From contig JAPLKG010000003.1 in the NCBI GenBank assembly GCA_026388185.1, forward strand, positions 1 through 64,000: 64,000 bases of DNA, read 5' to 3'. The notes beneath the pieces were generated by a model. The model saw nothing but the letters and a program-made list of their open reading frames with translations, was not told the origin of the DNA and searched no databases. Positions 18,411-25,956 of the stretch are shown one piece after another (position 1 is the stretch's first letter; each line of letters opens with the position of its first letter). Source of the DNA: Candidatus Eisenbacteria bacterium. Lineage in GTDB: Bacteria > Eisenbacteria > RBG-16-71-46 > JAFGJU01. The position numbers and the translations under genes are program-made.

Positions 18411-18426
18411 TGCAACGCGTGTGCCA
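18411..18426 (-). promoter_or_regulatory. Sigma-54 (-24/-12) promoter of the receiver/liv operon
   Basis: On the minus strand the sequence is TGGCAC-N5-TTGCA, matching the sigma-54 consensus at ten or more key positions with GG and GC at the required spacing. It lies directly ahead of the receiver gene. The expected start of transcription, near 18400, leaves only about five bases before the ATG, so the mRNA would be nearly leaderless. The sigma-54 activator of the neighbouring operon is a natural regulator. Confidence 0.6.
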
Positions 18427-18563
18427 TTTCAACTAATTCTTGGTCTGTCTGACCTAGGCGACGTAATTCATTAATTGCCAAGGAAATAGCGAGCACCCTG
18501 CAGATTTGCTGCAAGAGGGATATGACCGCGACATACATGAACGTGCCAATTTCGCACCCTAAC

Positions 18564-18579
18564 GTGACGTTTCGGTCAC
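18564..18579. promoter_or_regulatory. Inverted repeat at enhancer distance from the sigma-54 promoter
   Basis: GTGAC, six bases, GTCAC, lying about 150 bases upstream of the -12 element, the usual distance for an enhancer-binding-protein site. It is the only dyad I noticed in the 18396-18825 gap, which otherwise holds no gene. Short arms make this tentative. Confidence 0.3.
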
Positions 18580-18825
18580 ACTGTAAGACTGTAGCGTCAG
18601 ACGTAGCGCCCCTCCCAACCAAAACCAATGACAGCGAAGCGTGGAGAGATTTACTAGGATATCTGGAAATGTGGCTTCCCGCGCGCTAACCGCACGCAAT
18701 ATCACAGTTAGTTTGGGACCACCTCGCCCATCACACACGTCCGAATAGGATATCACAACCGGACATTCTTTCAACGCAGTGATCAGACTGCGGCGATCTC
18801 CCCGGGGGTCCCTCGACTGGTGCCG

Positions 18826-19791
18826 TCACTGCGAACCATCTTCCAACAAATGGATTAGCCAAATCTCGATGTCCCAGCTGCCATATATCCGTTCTTTCAG
18901 AAACGGGGTGTGGAAGCTGGCTCCGTACGGCACGTTTGTGGCAAGGGTGAGAGGTCCGTCGCGTAAGGATCTGATGAAGACCCATTCGTTGTGTGGCTTC
19001 AAGACTGGGTAGAAGTTACCGCTTCCTACTGCTGCCAAGGGAAATAACACTGGAGTCTTCCGATTGGATCGCCACAGCGCCTTAGGCATTCCAAGCATCT
19101 CGGGATAGAGGATGTTCCCCGGATCAGGATCTCGCTCAACAACAAAGGAACCCTCAAAGGGAAGGTTGGGAAAGTAGTATCGTTTAGGAATTCCTGTCAA
19201 GTAGCCAAGAGAGAGACGGTTCGAGGCCTTGCGACTCAGTCTGAATCCCAGAATTTGTCCTCTCCTTATGATGAAATCGGTAAACTCTCTCTTCCAGGAT
19301 GGATTTATCGAGAATGTGCCCTGCAATGTTGCTCGTCCATAACGAAGGAACGCCAGAGTATCCTGATGTGTGAGCCCCACACTTACATCTTCAAAGCTCT
19401 CCCATTTGTAAAAGCCGAACACCGGCCAGTAGCGAAGATAAGTATTGTCTCCGCGCTGCAACCACTTGCCGCAGAGGGTAATCCCACCGTAAGGAGAAGA
19501 TGTGGAATCGCCTGCCACCACCTGACCTCTAGACGATAGCTTGTTTACCACCGAATTCCGCCTCAGTACTCTGACCCTAAGGAAACCCTCTTTCGAATCC
19601 TTTCGAATGTGTATGCAGGACCAAGTAGAATCCGCGATGTCCATTGTCCTATTTCCGCAACCTCGAACGAAATTCTTGCCGAAAACACCGCACCAACAAG
19701 TGTTACTCTCCACCTGAACCCGGTAATCTCTACTGCAACCCGAGGCGCAGAGGAACAACAGTAATCCAAGGATATATAGGGCTACCTTCAT
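18826..19791 (-). CDS. Hypothetical lipoprotein
   Basis: 321 residues with a signal peptide and clear lipobox (LLLFLCASGC, cysteine at residue 19), so it is probably anchored to a membrane facing the periplasm or surface. The mature N-terminus has several cysteines (TCWCGVFGKNFVRGCG). The rest is beta-rich with many aromatic residues. No family recognised. It stands alone, between the receiver/liv operon and a transposase relic, with the ubiquitin-like operon beyond. Confidence 0.65.
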   Translation of the reverse strand: MKVALYILGLLLFLCASGCSRDYRVQVESNTCWCGVFGKNFVRGCGNRTMDIADSTWSCIHIRKDSKEGFLRVRVLRRNSVVNKLSSRGQVVAGDSTSSPYGGITLCGKWLQRGDNTYLRYWPVFGFYKWESFEDVSVGLTHQDTLAFLRYGRATLQGTFSINPSWKREFTDFIIRRGQILGFRLSRKASNRLSLGYLTGIPKRYYFPNLPFEGSFVVERDPDPGNILYPEMLGMPKALWRSNRKTPVLFPLAAVGSGNFYPVLKPHNEWVFIRSLRDGPLTLATNVPYGASFHTPFLKERIYGSWDIEIWLIHLLEDGSQ

Positions 19792-19951
19792 GTAGTGCGT
19801 TTCCCGACTTGAGGACTCTCTTCGGTTCAGAGCAATTCAGATCACTGTATATCGTCAAGTGAAGATGAACTTGTCTGGGCCCATTCTAAGAGACACTTCT
19901 CTAATGGCAAGCCCCTTCTTAAATAGATCGCCTTTTGTCGTGGTAGCCATC

Positions 19952-20128
19952 TTATTCTTGTAACAGTCCCTTTTCATCGTCATTGCAGTCTTTGTTGTCA
20001 GCACGCCCGCGGCAGACTTCATAGGCAATCACGTTGCCCAACGATCCATGATAGCGCTCGGTGCTGAAGTAATCAACAAACGCTGCCCTCTCAGCCTCAG
20101 GCTCCCCTTGAAGTTGGAGCAGTCCCGA
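19952..20128 (-). pseudogene. C-terminal relic of an IS3-type transposase
   Basis: A minus-strand frame of about 58 codons reads ERAAFVDYFSTERYHGSLGNV, the typical end of an IS3-type OrfB (usually YHESLGNVTPADVYFGR), and then loses similarity. An in-frame stop closes it upstream. The rest of the gap 19792-20385 holds no gene I can support. Together with the IS relics further left it shows that the left flank of the ubiquitin-like operon has been visited by mobile elements. Confidence 0.6.
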
Positions 20129-20385
20129 TCACGACACTCCCAATTGACCTGTAGTGTCGTCCTGTCGTGCCCTAGGTCACAAATCGAAACAATCCCTCCC
20201 ACATGATGAATCCCAGGAACCTGGGGCGAGCAAACTTGCCAAACTGTCAAAGTGGCTTTTCCCCTCCAATCGCTCCATCGATGGCCCAAACCCGATGGTC
20301 AAAATGGCCGGTTCTAATTCCACGCAAAGCAGCTCGCTTCCACTGGCCGCTGACACCCTAAGCGGTTAGATTGAGAGTTGGCCTA

Positions 20386-21219
20386 CTAAGCTCTGCTCAG
20401 GATCCTGCCCACTATCACCGAGACAATCGCTGCAACAAAGGTTCCAATCAGAGTGGCGCTCCATGCTTGGAGTGAAGGAGTTTGATGCAACGCTATTGCT
20501 GTGAAGTAATCAATCAGCGGACCTGCCAGAAATACTGCTGCCAAGACTCGTCTGAAAGAAGAACGTGCCCTCCTCAGGACCAGACCCAGGAGAGTAGCGG
20601 ACATTAGTATTGCAAGCAATATTCGCGGGTCAAAACTGGCACTGCCTGCTACCACTGCAGGCGTAGTTAGGATCAAAGCCTGCGTAAGAGAGGCTGCAAT
20701 TGCTCTGTCGGTAATGAAATAGACAATCGGCGCAACAGCTCTCATAAGACCAATGACCAGAACTGTACCCCAAAACGTCTGCCACAGGGATGTAAACAGC
20801 CCGCTGCCTAACAGGCAGCCCGCTCCTCCGCCCAACACAAAGACAGCAATCAAGAGCATTTTGAGATGACTGACCCGGGTTCTGGGACGTGGGGCTTCTG
20901 CGTGCCACAAGACGGGGCGACGCGCGGTGGCATGCTGCATACCGGGTGCCGCGAGCGGAGATACCCAGACTCTCTGGATTGGTCTTCCACTTGGCACCTG
21001 ACGGCTGCGCCGGAGAACCGGTGTATTCGAAGGCGTAATCGTTATGACTTTTGCGGTCGGATGAGCAGGGCAATGATGATTCAGGTGATAGTTTCTACTA
21101 CATACGGAGCATATGTGATATCTTTCATTTTCTTTGATTGCCCTGCCACATGCGGGACATACCCTGAAGTTCACGTCAAGCCTATCTGGCTCTAACCCAA
21201 CTTCCCCACGCAGTCCCAT
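20386..21219 (-). CDS. RING-like zinc finger protein with several membrane helices (RING-2)
   Basis: About 277 residues from the ATG at 21219 (a start six codons earlier is possible). Near the N-terminus is a treble-clef, RING/PHD-like motif: CPAC, twelve residues, CSVC, then H-x2-H-x-C-x2-H (YHICSVCSRNYHLNHHCPAH). A proline/arginine-rich linker follows, then about five to seven hydrophobic segments (MLLIAVFVLGGGAGCLLGSG; LTQALILTTPAVVAGSAS; RILLAILMSATLLGLVL; WSATLIGTFVAAIVSVIVG). The finger is close to that of RING-1 encoded at 21987. It is a candidate membrane-bound E3-like ligase, last in the ubiquitin-like operon. RING identity is inferred from spacing and context; a plain zinc ribbon is the alternative. 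Confidence 0.75.
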   Translation of the reverse strand: MGLRGEVGLEPDRLDVNFRVCPACGRAIKENERYHICSVCSRNYHLNHHCPAHPTAKVITITPSNTPVLRRSRQVPSGRPIQRVWVSPLAAPGMQHATARRPVLWHAEAPRPRTRVSHLKMLLIAVFVLGGGAGCLLGSGLFTSLWQTFWGTVLVIGLMRAVAPIVYFITDRAIAASLTQALILTTPAVVAGSASFDPRILLAILMSATLLGLVLRRARSSFRRVLAAVFLAGPLIDYFTAIALHQTPSLQAWSATLIGTFVAAIVSVIVGRILSRA

Positions 21220-21340
21220 TCTTACGTACCACTGCACGAGTCAAGTGATTGAACGGGATACCGAGGGACTGGATTGAAAAGCCACTTATGAGTTCTTCTG
21301 TTACATCAAGTGGGACCATGGAGTTCCATAACGCATCCTA
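21182..21340 (-). pseudogene. Left-over C-terminus of a second E1 gene
   Basis: Directly after the stop of the second E2, in the same frame, the sequence reads VPLDVTEELISGF, then SIQSLGIPFNHLTRAVV, and ends in a stop. This matches the very end of the intact E1 (VPDKYTEELEDGYSLRSLHI and PPNHLIRVLF), with about 40% identity and the same closing (WIASR against WVRAR). No JAMM or E1 catalytic part is present between. It is the scar of a duplicated E2-JAMM-E1-RING cassette that lost its middle. It overlaps the start of the RING-2 gene in another frame. Confidence 0.75.
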
Positions 21341-21901
21341 ACCACGCGTTTGGTCAATCAAAGATCGAAGACGAACCAGGTCGACTGGTGGAACATATTT
21401 GGAAATCCTGTTTGCGTTTGCCGTCCACCATTGCATTGCTGCGCGGTTGGCAGGAGAAAGAGCATTGATCTTCAGCAAACTTTCCATATCTTGGTTGTAC
21501 TGAAGATATTCAACCACGCCGCGCACCCAGTCCACCACACACAAGTCGGGTTGAGGATAACCCAGTCCCCAACATATTGTTCCATCAGGCCAGATTTGGG
21601 GATGAAAGGGTACAGGCGCCATGAACCTCATGTCGGGAACCGCAACCCACGGATAGCCCGATGGAACGCGGACAGTGATCACGAAAACATCGGCCGTGTG
21701 ATTCCGGTTAGAATCCGGATTGCTCACCAAGCTTCTTATCCCCTTAATGATCAGCTTGAACTGTCGCAGGTCCAGACTTTGCCCCTCTATTCTTAGGCGC
21801 AAAGGGATATCAGATTCCGCATCCAATATGGTCTTCAGCCTTCGTAATCGCACCATCTCGTTGTTGAGCCGATCGTCCAAAAGTGGTGTCCTCCCAGCCA
21901 T
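21338..21901 (-). CDS. E2 ubiquitin-conjugating-like enzyme, second copy (E2-b)
   Basis: 187 residues with a UBC-type core: GYPWVAVPDMRFMAPVPFHP, then Q-I-W-P-D-G and the catalytic Cys110 in GTICWG, followed by the C-terminal helices (VDWVRGVVEYLQYNQ and ANRAAMQWW). HPxIxxDG-x-[IL]C is the E2 active-site signature. It is a clear paralogue of E2-a (25340-25885) over its whole length, including the closing DQTRG/DRSRG. It should take the ubiquitin-like protein from the E1 as a thioester. It pairs with RING-2 downstream. Confidence 0.9.
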   Translation of the reverse strand: MAGRTPLLDDRLNNEMVRLRRLKTILDAESDIPLRLRIEGQSLDLRQFKLIIKGIRSLVSNPDSNRNHTADVFVITVRVPSGYPWVAVPDMRFMAPVPFHPQIWPDGTICWGLGYPQPDLCVVDWVRGVVEYLQYNQDMESLLKINALSPANRAAMQWWTANANRISKYVPPVDLVRLRSLIDQTRG

Positions 21902-21986
21902 TACGCGAACTCGTCAGTGCACTGCCCCTTGGATAGAAATAAGGGTATGGCACAAAGCGCCAACGCGTCGCATCCAAATCAAGATT

Positions 21987-23000
21987 TCACGAAATTTGTC
22001 TCACAGAAATATAATCTATCTCTACCTTCATTTTCCCGTCAAGAACGAATCCAAGCTGATGGCCAAAGAGCGGTTTAGAGGGTGCGTTGATTACATGCTG
22101 GTCGTTTACAAAGAAGTGCAACTGTCTTCCGACCTTCTTGACAGTTAGTTTGTTCGTTGAATTCTCTCTGTTGATGCTTTCCGTGATGATGCGGCCTGTA
22201 ATTAGGCTCTGCGTGCCTTTCTTCATCTCAGCGTACGAAAAGCAGCCGTTACCGGCAATCTTAGCTTCATAGTAATTGCCCCCGTCTTTGCCACCCCAAG
22301 TGATTCCGAATCCGCGCTCGTCCGTACCCGAGATCTTTGTGAATACTGCTTCTATTACGAAATTTTTGTGGAGGTCGAAGCCCTTGATGGAGGTGGCGTG
22401 CATGACACCTTCGTCCTCCAAACGGTATTCGAAAACATATTTGCCTTTGGCAATTTTTGCAGTATGGGATTCGGTCTTGCAGATTGGCCAAAGATCCACA
22501 TCTTTATCAAAGTGATCCTCGAAAAGAAGCAAGTAGTCCGCAGTAACATCAGACCGCTCCTCTTGAGCTGTATTATTCACGATTCTTATGAGTCTTGGAG
22601 CGAAAACCACAACAGATATAGCGATGACAATTGTCCATATAATGATTCCCCAATGAGTGCGGCTTCCTTCCTGCGCACCTGGGAGGGTTAGCGTAGCTTC
22701 GTCTTCTGTAGACAACGTTCCCGGAGATGGAAGCTGTCTCAAGCCAGCTTGTCCATATCGAGAACGTCCCTGGCGGGGCGATCGACCTTGTGTGCGCGGA
22801 ACCGCCAGCCGAGAGGTTGATCTGCCGCGCACAATGCTGGCAAGGTTGGAAGCTCCGGGAGTGACGACATACATCCAAGCGCCAGTATGCTGGGGGCACG
22901 CATGGTTGAGGTGATAGTTTCTTCTACAAATGGGGCAGATATGATACCGATCGTATTCCTTAATTGCCCCACCGCATGCGGGGCATATCCTGGCTCCCAC
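21987..23000 (-). CDS. Membrane RING-like protein with a lectin-like outer domain (RING-1)
   Basis: 337 residues. Residues 6-38 form a RING/PHD-like treble clef (C6, C9, C22, C25, H30, H33, C35, H38). A basic, disordered linker (to about 112) is followed by one membrane helix (116-140, HWGIIIWTIVIAISVVVFAP). Residues 160-337 form a jelly-roll domain like LamG/DUF1080 (FEDHFDKDVDLWPI, GFGITWGGKDGGNYYEAKI, QLHFFVNDQHV). The expected topology puts the finger in the cytoplasm and the lectin-like domain outside. A GTG start with GAGG upstream is the only option, because E1 stops nine bases before it in the same frame. It is an attractive E3-like receptor; ligase activity is inferred from operon and finger only. 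Confidence 0.8.
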   Translation of the reverse strand: MGARICPACGGAIKEYDRYHICPICRRNYHLNHACPQHTGAWMYVVTPGASNLASIVRGRSTSRLAVPRTQGRSPRQGRSRYGQAGLRQLPSPGTLSTEDEATLTLPGAQEGSRTHWGIIIWTIVIAISVVVFAPRLIRIVNNTAQEERSDVTADYLLLFEDHFDKDVDLWPICKTESHTAKIAKGKYVFEYRLEDEGVMHATSIKGFDLHKNFVIEAVFTKISGTDERGFGITWGGKDGGNYYEAKIAGNGCFSYAEMKKGTQSLITGRIITESINRENSTNKLTVKKVGRQLHFFVNDQHVINAPSKPLFGHQLGFVLDGKMKVEIDYISVRQIS

Positions 23001-23006
23001 ACTGCA

Positions 23007-24131
23007 TCACCTCGAGGCAATCCAAGCCTCTCCCACGGTATTTCCTTTACTAAACAAGACTCGAATCAAATGATTTGGAGGGATATGCAGAGATCTGAGA
23101 GAATATCCGTCTTCAAGTTCTTCTGTATACTTATCTGGAACGACTGCCAATGCCCCACAGGCAGGACAGCAAGATCTCAGGAACTTCCCAAGCAGGCATG
23201 GCTGGATTGTGTGAGAGCCACCACATCCACGACAAACGACGGAGTACACTATCTGTTTGTCGTGTCTAACTTCTACCTCAGAGCATCCGAGGGCGGCTCG
23301 AAGCCTATTCTTGATCGAAAGAACATCATCGTCTAGGAGAGACTCTAGAAGGACTTTCGACTTGTCTGGCGGAGGAACATGAGCAGGGCAATTTTCTTTT
23401 CTTGGCACTTCCCAGGTCAGGAATGCCCCGTTTTCTCCATCGAACCAGAAGAACACACTACTCCGGGCGGAAGGACCTGAGTGCTTCAGATGAAGGATCT
23501 TAATGCACTCTTGAGCTGCAATGCCTCCCGCTATTGCGCCCGACGTAATGACCATGGGGATCTTGGGCTCATCTGGAAGCATTCCTATCTTTGAGCAGCT
23601 GTGTCTTTCCCATAGTTGCTGATACTCCCTTTTGGTCCAGCTGCATTCAATACATGCTCCGGATGGTGTGGCAACGAATACACTGCTGACCAGACCACCT
23701 ATCCCCGTATCAACTAGAGGCGTACCGTGTAGCCGACAGTACCTATTCACCCATAGTCGTGCCTCCAGATTATCTACAGTCAAAACGACACAGTCAAAGG
23801 AACTATATTCGAGGCTACCGAAATCATAGACGACATCGCGGTTCCAGCCTCTGGTTGTGATCCCTGGGGCAATCTCCTTGGCACGCCTGGCGGCTGTCTC
23901 CGATTTGGACTTGCCAATGTCCTCGGCCCGAAACAAAACACATCTGTTCAGATTCACTTCCTCAACCACATCGCTGTCCAGAACGCTGATTTCTCCTACA
24001 CCTGTAAGAGCAAGATTCTTGATCACCTCGTTGCCTGTAGTTCCCGCACCAACAACGAGGACACGACCTCCAGAGACGGCTTCCTGACGCCATCCTTTTA
24101 TCATCTTCTGTCTTGTATACCTATTCGACAT
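23007..24131 (-). CDS. E1-like ubiquitin-activating enzyme (ThiF/MoeB fold) with zinc tail
   Basis: 374 residues from the ATG at 24131, which overlaps the JAMM gene by eleven bases. It opens NRYTRQKMIKGWRQ, then GAGTTGNE nucleotide loop, LDSD, VNLNR, and VLTVDN, all E1/ThiF adenylation motifs. Cysteines in ACIECSW and HSCSKIG are candidates for the catalytic thiol. A C-terminal domain carries a zinc-ribbon-like pair (CRGC and CPAC) and ends in a tail also seen as a relic at 21182. It would adenylate the C-terminal Gly of the ubiquitin-like protein and pass it to the E2s. A start six codons upstream is possible. Confidence 0.92.
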   Translation of the reverse strand: MSNRYTRQKMIKGWRQEAVSGGRVLVVGAGTTGNEVIKNLALTGVGEISVLDSDVVEEVNLNRCVLFRAEDIGKSKSETAARRAKEIAPGITTRGWNRDVVYDFGSLEYSSFDCVVLTVDNLEARLWVNRYCRLHGTPLVDTGIGGLVSSVFVATPSGACIECSWTKREYQQLWERHSCSKIGMLPDEPKIPMVITSGAIAGGIAAQECIKILHLKHSGPSARSSVFFWFDGENGAFLTWEVPRKENCPAHVPPPDKSKVLLESLLDDDVLSIKNRLRAALGCSEVEVRHDKQIVYSVVCRGCGGSHTIQPCLLGKFLRSCCPACGALAVVPDKYTEELEDGYSLRSLHIPPNHLIRVLFSKGNTVGEAWIASR

Positions 24132-25386
24132 GAGCCTGATGTTCCTCACTGACTATGACTTGATACTGATGTGTATCCAGAATGGCTCTTTCTCGGTGGG
24201 ACCAAACTCTAAACCTTAGCTCTTGTGTTGCCAATGCGTTAACGGACGGCGAAGCAATCAGAAAGTAGTCACCGCAATATTCCTCAAGAGCACCCAATTC
24301 GGGTGTGGGCGAGTCAAAAAACCATCGCTTGCGGCTTTTGGTGAGAGCAGCGGTCGTTTTGGCATTGCAATATACCCCGATCATCTGTAGACCTTTTCCG
24401 GGGTGTCCCGACGGTAAGGACGCCTCAGAGTGCCGAGACAGTGTGTTCGAAGACTGCGCGGCAAATCCTCTAATGTATTTTCGGTACTCTTCAATCCTTT
24501 CCAACCCTAAGGCCAGGGAATCCACTAGATTTATTAGGCTGCAGCCCGCAAGATGATCAGTATACCCAAAGAGCAGCCCACCACTTTGAGAGGAATGCAT
24601 TTCCTGCCACAGCTTCTTGTTGACACGCACAGGAACAATCACCATTGGCATAGGGAAATTGAGTCCGGTCGGCCCGATTTTAAGCAGGTTATGCAACCGC
24701 GAGCTCGCTTGCGCTATCTCCTGTCCGAGGTCTCTTCCCAGCCGTCTCGCAAGTGCCTCGTCGATTTCGGGGCGTTTTTCCACAAGAATGACATTACCCC
24801 TTGCTACTCTCACCTGTGTGCCTTCGTTGTTCCACCCAAAGAAACCAATCCATTCTAAGTCTGACTCGAAGCCTTGCGACCTGACTCGACTCGGATCGAC
24901 TACAGCTGCGACCTGATATTGCTCGGGATGATAGTCAGAGAAGTTCTTTGTGTCGGTCCCGGAGAAGAATATGCCCAGTTTCGGATGCGAATGATAATAC
25001 CCTACAAGGATCGTGCCCTCTCTTAGCCGAACCGCCTCAACGTCTCTGAAGCTCTCGGGAACCATTCTCACGTGGGTTGGAGTGGAGACGTAGAGAGCAC
25101 GAATCGCTCTTTCGACGTAGGTAATCCGTACCCCACTATCGGCATCCATGGCAGGAAAACCCAAGAGATACCCACCGACCTCATGGTGCATTTCTCCTGA
25201 GGCATGATAATACATTTCTCGCAACGCACCTTTTTGGATGAGAAGCAGCGGTAGGTCTTCACGTGGGAGCAAGTCGGAGGCTCGTACGAATCGTCGCTCA
25301 TCATATCTTGTGACTTTGCCAACCCTCACAGCCTGATCATCATCCTCGCGACCTGTCAATCCAAGCACGTAAGCGAGCCATATCAA
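24121..25386 (-). CDS. JAMM deubiquitinase-like protein, tandem MPN+/MPN-
   Basis: Up to 421 residues. The first MPN domain has a perfect zinc-protease signature: E69 (HHEVGG), H132-S-H134, seven residues, S142, two residues, D145. A second, similar domain (about 248-382) starts alike (MVIVPVRVNKKLWQEM, SQSGGLLFG) but has Y-C-N-A where HSHP should be, so it looks catalytically dead. This layout recalls eukaryotic Rpn11/Rpn8 or CSN5/CSN6 pairs, here in one chain. Likely role: removing or trimming the ubiquitin-like protein. The frame opens inside the E2-a gene; no ATG is available near the start (TTG at 25386, GTG later), so the true start is uncertain. Confidence 0.9.
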   Translation of the reverse strand: MIWLAYVLGLTGREDDDQAVRVGKVTRYDERRFVRASDLLPREDLPLLLIQKGALREMYYHASGEMHHEVGGYLLGFPAMDADSGVRITYVERAIRALYVSTPTHVRMVPESFRDVEAVRLREGTILVGYYHSHPKLGIFFSGTDTKNFSDYHPEQYQVAAVVDPSRVRSQGFESDLEWIGFFGWNNEGTQVRVARGNVILVEKRPEIDEALARRLGRDLGQEIAQASSRLHNLLKIGPTGLNFPMPMVIVPVRVNKKLWQEMHSSQSGGLLFGYTDHLAGCSLINLVDSLALGLERIEEYRKYIRGFAAQSSNTLSRHSEASLPSGHPGKGLQMIGVYCNAKTTAALTKSRKRWFFDSPTPELGALEEYCGDYFLIASPSVNALATQELRFRVWSHRERAILDTHQYQVIVSEEHQAHVE

Positions 25387-25885
25387 TAGGCCTTATGTAA
25401 CGTGAAAGGTTTCCGCGATTTCTCTTCCACCACTCCATCGCTCCAGGATTCGCAGGAGAGTTGGCGTCTATCTTCCACATACTACCTTCTTCTTGATTGT
25501 ATTGAAGATACTCAATGATGCCGCGGATCCAGTCCGCAAGAGCCAGATCCGGCTGAGGGGTGCCACCCGACCCCCAACACAAACGCCCGTCGGGCCAAAT
25601 GTGTGGGTGAAAAGGAATTGGGGAGCGAAATCTCAAGCCAGGCACAGCGGACCATGGGTACCCTGATGCAATCTCAGCCGCGACCAAAAATGTGTCACCA
25701 ATGGCTGAAGAGCCGAGAGATGGATTGCCGATGAGACTCTGTATTCCCTTGATGGTCAGTTCGAATCGGCTGAAGTCTAAGCTCTTCCGCTCAACTTCAA
25801 ATCGAAGGGGAAGGATGGAGTCTGCATCCAAGATACTTTTGATCTTCAATAGGTGTCGAATTTCTGTATTAAACCTCTCATCCAT
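25340..25885 (-). CDS. E2 ubiquitin-conjugating-like enzyme, first copy (E2-a)
   Basis: 181 residues. UBC-type core: GYPWSAVPGLRFRSPIPFHP (75-94), H-I-W-P-D-G and catalytic Cys103 in RLCWG, then helices with ADWIRGIIEYLQYNQ and ANPGAMEWW. The N-terminal 45 residues give the first helix and strand (FNTEIRHLLKIKSIL, PLRFEVERKS). It follows the ubiquitin-like gene by 71 bases and overlaps the JAMM gene. It should carry the ubiquitin-like protein as a thioester on Cys103. No Asn-type oxyanion residue of canonical E2s is obvious; the HPHIW motif replaces HPN. Confidence 0.92.
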   Translation of the reverse strand: MDERFNTEIRHLLKIKSILDADSILPLRFEVERKSLDFSRFELTIKGIQSLIGNPSLGSSAIGDTFLVAAEIASGYPWSAVPGLRFRSPIPFHPHIWPDGRLCWGSGGTPQPDLALADWIRGIIEYLQYNQEEGSMWKIDANSPANPGAMEWWKRNRGNLSRYIRPIDMARLRAWIDRSRG

Positions 25886-25956
25886 AAGCAGCCCCTTTGA
25901 ACAATCAAGGTTATTCTCTGTCCGCGGATCTATTCGGACAACTACTCATCACAGGG

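Noticed and set aside
20029-20289. 86-codon minus-strand frame after RING-2
   Set aside because: Starts at TTG without a ribosome-binding site and has no recognisable content; the transposase relic occupies another frame of the same stretch.
20386-23000. RING-like fingers as ordinary zinc ribbons of DNA-binding proteins
   Set aside because: The spacing has the H-x2-H-x-C-x2-H second half of RING/PHD-type fingers, and both proteins are membrane-anchored in an E1/E2/JAMM operon.
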